64,000 bases of DNA, taken from contig CP141143.1 in the NCBI GenBank assembly GCA_035235625.1, positions 31,444,592 to 31,508,591 of the forward strand, written 5' to 3'. This DNA is from Saururus chinensis. Its lineage: Eukaryota > Streptophyta > Magnoliopsida > Piperales > Saururaceae. The position numbers and the translations under genes are program-made. The notes beneath the pieces were generated by a model. The model had not been told where the DNA came from. It saw only the letters and a program-made list of their open reading frames with translations, and ran no database searches. This document shows positions 26,041 to 37,900 of this stretch, in pieces (the first letter of the stretch is position 1; each line of letters opens with the position of its first letter).

Positions 26041-26530
26041 GTGCAGACCTTCACACCCAACCTGTATCCTCTCCATCCTCATCAAAGGAACAACGATAAC
26101 AACACCGTTATTTACGATAATAATGACAATAACATTCATAGTTATGATGAAAATTAATTATAATGTGGACGCATTCTAATTAGTTATAACGCACATGTAG
26201 TCGTGTATGCTTAAATAGGTTCTTGACACGAAAACTAAAGTCAAAATATTAAATAGCTAGCTCACGTGTCCAAACACATCGAAAGTATTAAAACGTGTTA
26301 AATAGTTAGTGGACCTGTGCACGACGAAGCTTGTGCATCAGTTGTACTGGATAATTTCTTGTGATACACATAGTCATGTATCTTTGCACGTAAGCCAATA
26401 TAAGCTCCTCTTATTTGCTTGACCCTGAATTTTCAAGCTCTTCAGCTTTTAGTAAACATTATTTTGTGTCTTCTATCATTTCTTACACACTAGTCTATAT
26501 TTACAATATTTTTTACCTTAATGAGAGTGA
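26041..26530. other. Intergenic, nothing recognised
   Basis: AT-rich spacer between the PG1 promoter and the inverted-repeat element. No gene, repeat family or clear motif was seen. Confidence 0.4.
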
Positions 26531-28763
26531 ATTGGTTTAGTTTGGTTTGGTTCAGTTTGGCTAATGTGCCTGTGTTGGAAGGGACTGAAACTAGGATTCC
26601 TTTAATTAGTTGTTAGGACTTAATTGGAAGAAGTCTTGTTGTCTCATTGCCATATGCATCTTTTGTGATTTGTCAAAGGCGTTCTTCTTTCTTTTGGACC
26701 CTTTGACATGGGATTTATGTGGCATGACAACAATTTGCATTATGTCATTTGTGTGTCATTGAGTTCGATTTTGATCTCTCAACCAGTGTTATGACTGTTT
26801 AAAAGTCTCAATATTACCTTGGTTTTATCATGAACAATTTAATCAAGTTATCGATAACCATGTTGAGCAAGCGTGAAATAATTGCGTTTAGATGATCAAA
26901 TAGGTATCAATGAGAGTTGAAGAAAACATCGACGAATTTAGGGAATGACCAATTTAAATTGTGTTTAAGCGTATTGGCAAGTGTAGTGGCAAAAAACAAT
27001 ATGAGGGTGATTAGGGTTCCTACCAAACATGCCACACTCCTATCTTGAGTGGCCACTCGCCATCGCTTCCTGCCTCCTCCCCCTCTTTCGACCCTTTTGC
27101 CCATGGTGTGAAAGATGGGGTGACGCTATAGGTCTTGGCAAAAGGTGTTAAATTAACTATAGTCATAGTAGTATATTAACTACATTTGTATATATAAGAT
27201 ATCATATATGAATGTATATCATTTATTTCTACTATATATAAATATAAAATTTTAAAAATATCTCATATATAATATATGTATATTATATATCTTTGAAATA
27301 TTTATTTTTAAATAATTTATATCATATGTAATGTGTAGGGGGTGCTAAGGAGCTAAGTCGAGTCAAGTTTTAGTATGTAGGAACATAAAATTTGAAGTCT
27401 TGTTATCTTGGACCCATCCCAAATAAATATAAATTATCCTAATTTTATAAAAAAAAGGAGACTCCATGATTTAGTGCTAAGAAATTTTTATAAAATTATT
27501 GTTAAATTCGAATTTCTAAGGATTCCAACTCCGGTCTTCATAGAAAATTTGAAAAGATATATCATAATTTGTTTGACATATAAAAATAGTAAATAATATT
27601 ATCATAACATATTTTCTAATGATTGACATATTGTTTGATATGTAGTACAATATATCTCATTTTTTTACTCGGTTGTACTATATATGCATATACATTATTA
27701 AATCTTATTTCTATGATATATCTAAATTTCAATACATATCACATGTAGACATATGTATAATGTGTCTTTAAATATTTACTTCTCAAAAATATATATCATG
27801 TGTGATATAAGCCAATACTCAATACATAAACATTCTACAATATTCATTAATAACATATAAATTTGTAATATATATGTATATATTATAAATATAAATTGAG
27901 ATTATTAATTGTGGACATGTATACATAAGTGTTAATATGTATTTATGTATTTTATAAAATATATTGACATATTTTATTCGAGTTTGAGTTCGAGTCGAGT
28001 ACGAGTTGAGTTTGAGCCAAGTTCAAGTTTTATTTAAGCTGAGTTGAGATGAGTTGAGCCAGGGTGTACTCAAACTCAACTAAAAAATATTTAAGTTCGA
28101 TTTGAGTTTGAGTTGAGCTACTTCGAGTCAAGTCGAGTCATATTCGAGTCGAAGCACTTTTACTCAATAAGCTGGCTGATTAGCTCATTGGCACCCCTAA
28201 TCATTAATGTTCTAATGGGTATGCCATTGGGCTTTCTTACAGTTAATTCATTTACTAAATGTGTTCCTTACTAGACTCACAGATTTAATGAAAAGTATTT
28301 AAATGAATTAATTGGTTAGGTTATATTATCAGGAGTATAAGGTGGCCGAAGTTTTATAATTCCCTGTGGTGTACGTGAACTCATATGCATAAGCTTTAAA
28401 ATTGGTCATTACCTGAATTCTTGAACTCTCGTTGAATGATGCCCATTTGAGCATATAAATGCAACTACTTCACGCTTGCTTGAGATGGTTAACGATTGAT
28501 TCAATTGTTCAGGATAAAACCAAGGTAAGGGTGCAAGCCCTGAACAATCAAACACACTTATTATTGAAAGTTCAAAATCGAACACAATGGCACACAAATC
28601 ACTGGTGTCATGCCACATAAATCCCATGTCAAGGGTCAAAATTAAGAAACCCCTAACTCATGTACATCAACTATAACGCCTTTGACAAATCACAAAGACG
28701 ACTTATCAACTTATGTCACAAACACACACGTTACCCAAACTGAAGCAAACCCAACCAAACCAC
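26531..28763. mobile_element. Element with 350-395-bp terminal inverted repeats in the PG spacer
   Basis: The left arm (26531-26925) and right arm (28413-28763) are imperfect inverted copies. Shared blocks include TTTGGTT..TTCAGTTTGG, TTTGTGATTTGTCAAAGGCG, GACATGGGATTTATGTGGCA, TTGGTTTTATC.TGAACAATT and CAAGCGTGAA. The middle is very AT-rich and holds a degenerate GAGTT array. There is no transposase frame. Long inverted ends suggest a non-autonomous Mutator-like or foldback element; no target duplication could be fixed. An alternative is an inverted duplication of host spacer. Confidence 0.6.
27979..28156. repeat. Degenerate GAGTT(N) array
   Basis: About 180 bp of irregular GAGTTCGAGTCGAG, GAGTTTGAGTTGAG and similar units with no fixed period, inside the inverted-repeat element. 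Confidence 0.75.
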
Positions 28764-30058
28764 GGCAAGTCTTGTGTTCTAATATGATAAGCATGTCTAG
28801 AAATATATCTTAGAATGACCGATGGGTTAAAATGCAATTATGCAATTCAAAACATATTGGCCACTGTGTAAGAAACAATAGAAATTAGTGTTCCTAATTG
28901 TGTAAATTGTAAGTCTGATCCTTTTTAACCTTTTCTTTTGTTAATTATTAAGCTTAGTAAAATAGCTTAAAACTCCCATAGTACAAGTATTGTACGTCTA
29001 TGATTTATTATGCACATTGGTATTGAAGTAGTTCATTATCATATCTAACCAACTGTGTACTGTTAGTGGAGTGGGGGTCGCCAGGACCGTGCATGTACAT
29101 ACTTGAGGGGATTGTTGATTAAATAGTTCTATTCATAACTCAATTTTTTCTTGTGTCCCCCAACTAAAATGAAAAAATGACCTTTTTTTTTTACTTTATT
29201 CCCCCATATTTCCCTCATCACTTTACGCTTACTTCCCCTGAACCCCATCCCATTCTTCTCCAGTGACGGCTCCAATAATCTCCTCCGGTGACAGCTCCGA
29301 CAATTAGGTTCCTATCATGACGATGGCTAGGGGCACGGGCTATTCATTAGCTTGGCATGGTGGCCATGCTTTGGCATACGGCCACTAGTTTTGGCTGTAA
29401 AGACCAAATCTGGCCATTGTGGCCGGACCTGACCTGGATGGCCAGATCCAACCACACAAGACATATCTAGCCCGCATGTCATATCTGGCTGGTGCAGGCC
29501 AGAGCCTAGACACAGTGGCCATGCTCTTGCGTGTTGCAACCAGATCTGGTCATTGTGGTCAGTCCTGGCTTGTATGGCGAGATACTATTGTAATCAGACT
29601 CGACCTGCATGACAAGATCTGGTCACGTAAGCCAGATCTAGCAGTCATGGCCTGACCCATCCTGAACGGCGAGATCTGGTTGGCCTCGCTAGAGGCTAGC
29701 CCCCTTTAGTTTCGGTTGTTGCCACAGAGTTTGGGTCGTCGGTGAGGAATAGTTGAAGAAGTGGAGTGGAGTTTAGATCGTCAATGATATTGATAGCACA
29801 GTCGGTGCCATCAAAGAAGGAGAGGAGGTGCGGTAAAATAAAATTAAAGTTTTTTTTTGTAGGTGGGGATAAGTGTGAAATTAGACTAGGTAGGGTTGGA
29901 GTAAATAGGAAATGAGGGACATAGGAAAAAAACGGAATGTGAATAGTCACGTTCTTACTTATTAGTAGCCAGATAAGGTGCTCTAAAAGGCTGATTGTCC
30001 TACCTCTTCTAGTCATGTTCTAAGCACTCTAGACACTACTCATTAAGCTAAAAAAATC
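28764..30058. other. Intergenic with degenerate GATCTGG repeats
   Basis: No gene recognised. From about 29345 to 29690 the sequence is GC-richer and repeats variants of AGATCTGG, TGGCCA and CTGACC at irregular 25-45-bp spacing. Pyrimidine-rich sequence on the left (29150-29240) and purine-rich sequence on the right (29820-29940) resemble inverted ends, so this may be a decayed transposon. The reading frames here lack domain motifs. Confidence 0.4.
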
Positions 30059-30250
30059 TACCCCCTCCGTCCTAATTAATAGCTCTATTTGATAAAAAAA
30101 ATTTGTTCTATGTTTATAGCTCAATTTTATTAAACTTAAATGATTGGGTACTTAGAAATAAGTATCATAAGCTTATTTTTTATTCTCTTAGATGTATGTT
30201 TTACCATTTAATAAAATATATTATTTTTTAAAATATTATTCTATTTTATT
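30059..30250. repeat. Stowaway-related sequence, copy B
   Basis: Starts TA followed by CCCCCTCCGTCCTAATTAAT, the Stowaway-type end, and matches 13135-13330 for about 170 bp. The opposite end was not found, so it is probably truncated or fused to another sequence. Confidence 0.55.
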
Positions 30251-30879
30251 AGGATAACCGAGTTTACAATTCAATTGTGCAAGCGAATATGTAGAGCAGT
30301 GTGTAAGAAATAATGGAAGAGACAATTTACACAACTTAAATAGGGAAGCATTTTTCATGCTCTACTTCGACAATAACCTCAATAGAAGGTAAGTCACTAA
30401 TGTGTACTAACATATATATCGCCGGTCTAAAATATCAATGATTCCCAAGCATACCTTAAGCTAAGTTCATTGTTATGAAAAACTCTTCCCTTAAATAGCC
30501 AGGGTTATGCTAAAAAGAGGTTGACTTACCTGCTAACTATAGACACTTCTCATTTTACGTGGAAACAGTACACGACTATGTGCATCAGGAGAAATTATGA
30601 AGTAGAACCGATGCACTAGCTAGGTGGTACGTATGTCTACTCACTATTTAACATGGTTTAACACTTTCTTAAGTATGAACTTAACCTATTTCATATTTTG
30701 ACATTAGTTTACGTGTCTAAGAGAATGAACCTATCCACCGCTGGATCAAAGGTCCAGCATGAAAAATGTGCCTACACCTCAGGTCCAGCATGTGTTAAGT
30801 ACTGGTCAGATTAACTAGTTAGAAATCCCACAACATAATAAATTTTTATTATCCGTGAAGGCCTGACCCCACAAGAGAG
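30251..30879. other. Intergenic, nothing recognised
   Basis: Spacer upstream of the PG2 promoter. It holds a short local duplication of the phrase GGTCCAGCATG (about 30750-30790). No gene or element was identified. Confidence 0.35.
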
Positions 30880-31134
30880 CCTTCCGTCTCAATCTCTTGC
30901 ATCTAAATCCATTGCTTAGAATCATGGAGAAACCAAATCACGAGCCGCCATTGGTTGAGTAAAAGCCATTCTCGCTGCCTCCCTTTCTCTGTCCAAGCCC
31001 CCTTTTTCATGTATATATACTCGTCATGTCATGATTTCACCACCATTCCTCTAAAGATCAAGTACCCACTTGAGATCAGTTTGGTTTGTTGTTCCTTCGC
31101 TGATAAAAGTGAGAGAGAAAAGACAATTTCATAA
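30880..31134 (+). promoter_or_regulatory. PG2 promoter with TATA box
   Basis: GTATATATAC at 31011-31020 lies about 115 bp before the start codon. The region aligns with the PG1 promoter in reverse orientation (25791-26040), including a CCATTGG motif near 30947-30953. It is absent from PG3, whose 5' end is cut off inside exon 1. Confidence 0.7.
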
Positions 31135-33383
31135 ATGGCTCCCAGAAGACAGTTGCTCCCTCTCTTTGCATTGTGCTGTTTGTGCCCACTTTCATTATGC
31201 CTTCAAGAGGACCCACTATTCATTGATCCTCTTGCTCAACCTTCCTCTTTTGGCCAGCCAACCAACCCCTCATACTTGGGTACATTAAACACTGAGGATG
31301 ACAATGATTTCAACCTAGACTTCGAGGCAGCCATTGAATTAGAGCAAGAAGTCATTCGTTTGGAGGGGTTTGATCAAGACGGCGCTAGAGTAGTAAATGT
31401 GGAGAATTATGGAGCTAGAAGTGATGGAACAGATGCTTCAGAGGTAACACACCCAGGAAAAAGACAGACAGAACAACTAGAAAGCTGCATCCAGTTTAAT
31501 TTGTTAAATTGTCTGATCTTTGAAACTCTAAGCATCATCCCTTTTGTAATGGCACGCAGGCATTTCAGAGAGCTTGGGCTGATGCCTGTGCAAATGCTCC
31601 AGCTGTTTTTACAGTGCCTGAGAACAAAAAATACCTTCTAAAGCCAATAACCTTTTCGGGTCCATGTAGATCTAATGTTAAAGTCATGGTAAGCCTGCCA
31701 GCATATATTTGCAACTGAACTCAGTCGAAGATGGCTTCTAATATGACCTTATTTTTTTTGGTAAGATCCAAGGAACGCTTTCAGCGTCCACTGACATGTC
31801 AGATTGGAAAGGAGATAACATAAATCAGTGGATTCTCTTTAGCAAAATTGAAGGCCTTACTGTTGAAGGTGGTGGAACTCTGAATGGGAATGGAGCAACA
31901 TGGTGGCAAAAATCATGCAAGATAGACAAATCTCTTGTAAGTACTTTGAATTGATCATCTTATTCTTCCTTTTCATAAAAGTAATAGCTCTTTTGTTATT
32001 ATTTTCTAAACTTTTCAAAATTCGCTTTTGTCATACTGCAGCCTTGCACAGATGCTCCAACAGTACGTTCAATATCTTCATTTGCAGAATTTGATGCATA
32101 GTTTGGCTAACTCTTCTCTGTCATTCAGCCCTTTTTAAATAATTGGAGTTGTCCATAATGGTTTCCATTTGATGCAGGCTCTTTTGTTCCACTCATGCAA
32201 AAATCTCGTGGTAAAGAACCTCGGTGTCAAGGACAGCCCTAAGATCCAGGTTTCCTTTGAGAAATGTTCCAGTGTCCAGGCTTCCGGTCTCACCATCACT
32301 GCACCAGGAAACAGCCCTAACACAGATGGAATTCATGTCACAAGTACCCAAAGCATCAACATAGAAAACTGTGTCATCGGAACCGGTAGGATGATTAACC
32401 ACTTTTCTAAGCCTTTTCGGTCATATATAATGATGGATTAAATTTTTTTTATGTTTTCATCACTTAATTATCTCAAAGGATGAGTTTGACCTTTGTACAT
32501 TTTCAATTTTGGTGAAGGCGATGATTGCATTTCAATAGTAAGTGGATCTAAAAATGTCAAAGCTACGGGCATAACATGTGGACCAGGACATGGAATAAGG
32601 TAAAAAGCGCCTTTTAGGAGTTTCATACATTTAGCTCTCTCTCACCCCCCCGCCCTGATTTTTATGTTTTTTCTTGTTTGCCTTGATGGACCTAGCATTG
32701 GGAGCTTGGGAAAGGGAAAGTCAGAAGCCCATGTCTCAGATGTAGTAGTAGATGGAGCTAAGATCATCGGAACAACAAATGGAGTCAGGATCAAAACCTG
32801 GCAGGTATGGTCTACGTCTAGGGTTATGTTGACCCCAGTAATTGCAGTTATGTGGGAATAAGTTTAGTTATGGATATGCATAATGCATGTACAGAGATAG
32901 ATCTGATCCTATTTTTTTTCACATGCAACATATCTTAATCCATGACTATTTACCTTTGTCTTGCAGGGGGGTTCAGGAAATGCAAACAGTATACAATTTA
33001 GTAACATTATTATGGAAAATGTTGCAAGGCCGATTATCATAGATCAGAACTACTGCGACTCCAATAAACCATGTCCAGAACAAGTAATTGCAATTGACCA
33101 TTTTCTCGTCATGATCTACAGTAGTTGGGGAAATAAAATCCAACCTATTGTCATGTTGCAGGATTCAGCAGTGGCGGTCAGTAATGTTGGTTACAAGAAC
33201 ATCAAAGGAACAAGTGCATCAGAGGTTGCTGTAACATTTGATTGCAGCAAGAGTGCCCCATGTCGTGGGATACAACTCCAGAATATTAATTTGGTGGGAG
33301 CAGGAGGAAAAACAGTGAAAAGCAAGTGTGCCAATGTTGCAGGGTCTACAACAGGGACTATTGTCCCACCAGCTTGTTTCTAA
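31135..33383 (+). CDS. Polygalacturonase PG2 (GH28), nine exons, intact
   Basis: Predicted secreted pectin hydrolase. Exons: 31135-31443, 31560-31688, 31766-31936, 32042-32062, 32178-32385, 32518-32599, 32696-32804, 32967-33083 and 33162-33383. Every border is GT-AG and phases agree, giving 1368 nt and 455 aa. It has a signal peptide ([19 protein letters not shown]), then an acidic linker and the right-handed beta-helix GH28 domain from about residue 85. Catalytic motifs: NTDG 258-261 (Asp260), GDDC (Asp281, Asp282), GHG (His304) and RIK 338-340, all present. The 21-nt microexon 4 codes PCTDAPT. The start was chosen because it opens the signal peptide and is conserved in PG1. It differs from PG1 at scattered residues and from PG3 at very few. 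The open frame running from exon 1 past its donor is intron read-through. Developmental role (fruit, abscission, pollen) cannot be inferred. Confidence 0.93.
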
Positions 33384-34020
33384 AGGAGACCCTAATTATT
33401 CATGAATTTGTTGATATTGTGTGGTGTCGTGTAAATCTCATATATAGCAATTAGTAGTAATTTTCTAGTTGTAGGTTAGTTTGAAGTGTCGGTAGGATAC
33501 TTGTCAGTATTCATTTCTGAAAGGGGATATTAAGAGACAAGCTGAAGGACTTGAAAGTATCATGGAAAGTTACTTGCGTCATACGTCTTTTCTTTAAGTA
33601 TTTGCTTTGGGAAGTGATATTTCTTTTTATTTTTTAATGAAAACCTGTCTTTTATGATGAAAATGTTGAAAAATCAAAAAAAGTGTCTTTCTTGATTACT
33701 TCTAGAAAATTGTTTGGCATTTTCAATTTATTTAAGGATTGTACAATAAAGGTTGTGAAAACCCTAGGCTTGATTATTGTAAATTTTTAAATAAAGAAAT
33801 GTATGGCTTGCTCTTCACTTTTTCTTTTACTGTTTTGCCTATTTGTATATATATATGTATATATATGACCACAACATTGACCATGGCACATATGAGTTTA
33901 GCATGGTACATAGAAGTGTCAACGTGATCATTTGACGACTTTGAAATAGGGGCCAAAATTTACGAATTGGAATCTACTAGTGAAGTTTCACCGGTGAATA
34001 GCTCACACGTTATTGTAAGT
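33384..34020 (+). other. PG2 3' flank, shared with PG1, PG3 and the PG relic
   Basis: Contains the 3' UTR and downstream sequence conserved among the copies, including the block ACAATAAAGGTTGTGAAAA near 33744-33762 (AATAAA-type signal at 33746) and a short TA run near 33847-33867. Homology to the other copies ends near 34010, marking the edge of the duplicated unit. Confidence 0.6.
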
Positions 34021-34609
34021 TTCATCACGCTCATCACGCTCACTAGTGAATGCACAATCAATTATGCGCGCTAGTGAAACTTCATATTTGGATCAAATTT
34101 GATTTTACTTTTTTGCTCGGGGTTAATGAGATATGAATCAGCTCTTTTAGTGGCTTGAACTGATATCAAGGAATCCCCAATTCACTTTCAATGTAAAACA
34201 AGAAGTGAATTCCTAAAATTTCTTGTCTCATTTCACAAAAATCCCTGCAATATCTCTATAAATGCGTTAACAACACATGCATGTAAAAGTTTAAAAACTT
34301 TGCAAAGATATTGCTATCACAATTTTTTTCAGTGATAAATATTGGGCCAATGGCATTTTTGCCTTAATGCTTATAAGAATTCAATACATAAAACCAATAG
34401 GAGAACTAAAGAAGCGATAAACAACAAAGAAGTCATAGCTTCCAAGGAGATAGTAAATAAGGGAATTCTTTCAACAATTTGAGCCTAGAAGGAGAATTAG
34501 ATAGAGATGTCTAGACTTCAAAGTCAATATTTGTAAAGAGCTGAACTTGTCAAGAGTTGTTTTTTTTGAAACACATATTAAAAAAAAAATTGCGTGCGTA
34601 TATTAAAAA
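34021..34609. other. Intergenic, nothing recognised
   Basis: Spacer between the PG2 flank and the LINE. It has a small CATCACGCT duplication near 34024-34042. No gene was seen. Confidence 0.35.
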
Positions 34610-34944
34610 CCTATGCAGGGAACAGAATGGGAGCGATATTTGTGGAGTTGGCGATTTGGGAGACATGATAAACTAGGTATCTGCCGCTGTCGACATCCTT
34701 CCCTAGCCGTCAGTGGCAACCTGGTTCTCTTCTCCGGCCTTTCACCTCCTCATGTCTTTTTTCTCCTTGCAGCCCTCCTTGCATGTTCGTTAAAATTTGT
34801 TCATCAGGATAGATTGAATTGTGGCATGGGTGATTTTGAGTCATGAGGATCTTTGTTGTCATCTGCTTGTAGAACCTAGCTCCAGGTTTTTGTTCGTCTG
34901 GGTTTCGGTTTGGACGATGGAAGTCAAGATTTGTGCTATGGTAA

Positions 34945-37900
34945 CACTACAACAAATTTGGGTATTAGCAACGCTTATATATGTGTCGTAATCATATGCG
35001 TTGCTAAAAAGTGATAATAGCAACATATAAAAAAATGTTGCAAAAAAACCCCTATTAGCGACGCATAATATTAAGCGTCGCTAATGACAGTCTAGTAGCG
35101 ACGTATAAATCTAAGCATCGCTAATACTTAAACTTTTGGCGAGCTTTCTTTTATGCGTTGCTAATACTTATGTTATAAGCGACGCTTTTATAAGCATCCC
35201 TAAAAGATGTATATATATATATTATTTTTAAATTTTTTTTCAAAACTATTAACGACACATTTTTACAAACGTCGCTACTAGTTTCAACAATAGCGACGTT
35301 TGTAAATATGCGTCGCTATTACCCTTAGTAGTAGCGGCACATGGTAATATGCGTTGCTATTACCCTTAGTAGTAGTGATGCATAGTCACATGCGTCGCTA
35401 CTACCTAAATTTTGAATAAAAAATTTAATGAAAGAGAGAGGGGGAGGGAGGGGAGAGAGGAGGGGAAGAGAGGGAAGGGAGAGAGAGAAAGAGAGAGAGG
35501 AGAGGGAGAGAGATATGGAGGGGAGAGAGAGAGGAGAGGGAGGAGAGAGGGGGAGAGAGAGAGAGGAGAGGGAGGAGAGAGATGGGGGAGAGAGAGAGGA
35601 GAGGGAGGAGAGAGAGGGGAGAGAGAGAGGAGAGGGAGGAGAGAGAGGGAGAGAGAGAGGAGAGGGAGGAGAGAGGAGGGGAGAGAGCCTTAGTAGTAGC
35701 GGCACATGGTAATATGCGTTGCTATTACCCTTAGTGGTAGTGATGCATAGTCACATGCGTCACTACTACCTAAATTTTGAATAAAAAATTTAACGAAAGA
35801 GAGAGGGGGAGGGAGGGGAGAGAGGAGGGGAAGAGAGGGAAGGGAGAGAGAGAAAGAGAGAGAGGAGAGGGAGAGAGACATAGGGGAAAGAGAGAGAAGG
35901 GGGAGGAAAGGGAGAGAGACAGAGGGGAGAGAGAGAGGAGAAGGAGAGAGACAGAGGGGAGAGAGAGAGGAGAGGGAGAGAGACAGAGGGGAGAGAGAGA
36001 AGAGGGACAGAGACAGAGGGGAGAGAGAGGAGAGGGAGGAGAGAGGAGGGGAGAGAGAAAAAATTGTTTTTTAAAAAATAATTTTTTTTTAAAAAAAAGT
36101 AGTAGTGACGCATAGTACTATGCGTCGCTACTAGATGAGGGCAGTAGCGATGCATATACATATGCGTCTCTACTGCCAAAGGGTAGTGCGATGCATGTAC
36201 CTATGCATCACTATTACCCTTGGTAGTAGTGACACATAGTAATATGCGTTGCTACTACCTATGTTTTAAATAAAAAATTAAATAAAAAAATAGAGGGGGG
36301 AGGAGAGAGAGAAGAGAGTGTAGAGAGAGGGATGGAGGACAGAGAGAGTGTGTAAAGAGAGAGGGAGAGAGAGACAGAGGGGATAGAGGGAGAGAGAGAA
36401 GAGAAAGAGAGGGAGGGAGGAGAGATGGGGAGAGAGAGGAGAGGGTGAGGGAGAGAGAGAAGAGGGACAGAGACAGAGGGGAGAGAGAGATGAGAGGGAG
36501 GAGAGAGAGGGGGAGAGAGAGAGGAGAGGGAGAAGAGAGAGGGGCATAGAACTATGCGTTGCTACTAGATAAGGGCAATAGCGACGCATATACATATGCG
36601 TCGCTACTACCTAAGGGTAGTAGCAACACATGTACCTATGAGTCGCTATTACCCTTGGTAGTAGCGATATGTAGTAACATGCGTCGTTACTACCTATGTT
36701 TTAAATAAAAAATTAAATGAAAAATAGAGGGGGGAGGAGAGAGGGAGAGAGTGTAGAGAGAGGGAGAGAGTGAGTAGAGAGGGAGGGGGAGAGAGAGACG
36801 GAGGGGAGAGAGAAGATAGAGAGAGGGAGGGAGGGAAGAGAGAGAGAAGAGAGTGTAGAGAGAGAGGGAGGAGAGAGAGGGGAGGAAGGAGAGAGAGGAG
36901 GGAGGATAGAGAGAGAGGGAGCGAGGGAGGAGAGAGAGAAGAGAGTGTAGAGAGAGGAGGGGAGGAGTGAGAGGAAGATAAGGAGAGAGAGGGAGAGAGG
37001 AGAGAGAAGGGAGAGAGAGAGAGAGAGGAGGGAGGGAGGAGAGAGAGATCGAGGGGAGAGAGGAGAGAGAGAGGAGGGGAAGGAGAAAGGGAGAGAGAGA
37101 GGAGAGAGAGACCAGAGTGTAGAGAGAGGAGGGGAAGGAGGAGATAGATAGGGGAGAGAGGGAGAGGAGAGAGAGAGAGGAGAGAGAGAGAGAAGTGAGA
37201 ATAAAGAGAGGAGGGGAAGGAGGAGAGAGAGAGGAGAGGGAGGGAGGGAGGGAGGGAGGAGAGAGCTAGGGGAGGAAGGAGAGAGAGAAGAGAGAGTGTA
37301 GAGAGGAGAGGGGAGGTGAGAGAGAGGAGGGAAGGAGGAGAGAGAGAGGAGAGGAGAGGGAGGGAGGAGAGAGAGATTGAGGGGAGAGAGAGAGGAGGGG
37401 AAGGAGAGAGGGAGAGAGAGAGGAGGGGAAGGAGAGAGGGAGAGAGAGAGGAGGGGAGGAGAGAGAGAGGGAGGGAGGAGAGGGATGATAGAGAGGAGGG
37501 TGGAGAGAGAGTGGGAGGGAGGAGAGAGAGGAGTAAAAATATATAAAAAAGTGCGTTGCTAAAAAGTTTTATTTAAAAAAAAATTGCCGCCAGCGAAATT
37601 CTGCCCACGGCAAAAGTTTTAATTTTTAGTGACACTTTTCAAGAGCGTCGCTAATAGATGCTCAGTAGAGACGTATAGAGTAATACGTGCCTACTGAGTG
37701 CATAATAGCGACGCTCTTCGAGAGCGTCGCGAGAAAGTTTTATTTTAAAAAAAAATTATCGCGGGCAAAATTCCGCCTGCAGCAAAGGTTTTAATTTGTA
37801 GCGACGCTTCAAGAGCGTCGCTAATAGAAGCTCAATAGTGACCTATACTGTTATACATTGCTACTGAGTGCATAATCGCTATGCTCTTCTAGTGCGTCAC

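Noticed and set aside
31135-31641. 168-codon single-exon gene at the start of PG2
   Set aside because: After residue 103 it is intron 1 read-through. The GT donor at 31444 and acceptor before 31560 restore the GH28 frame seen in PG1 and PG3.
35412-37562. Arg/Glu/Gly-rich open frames
   Set aside because: They are translations of GA repeats in CACTA element 2.
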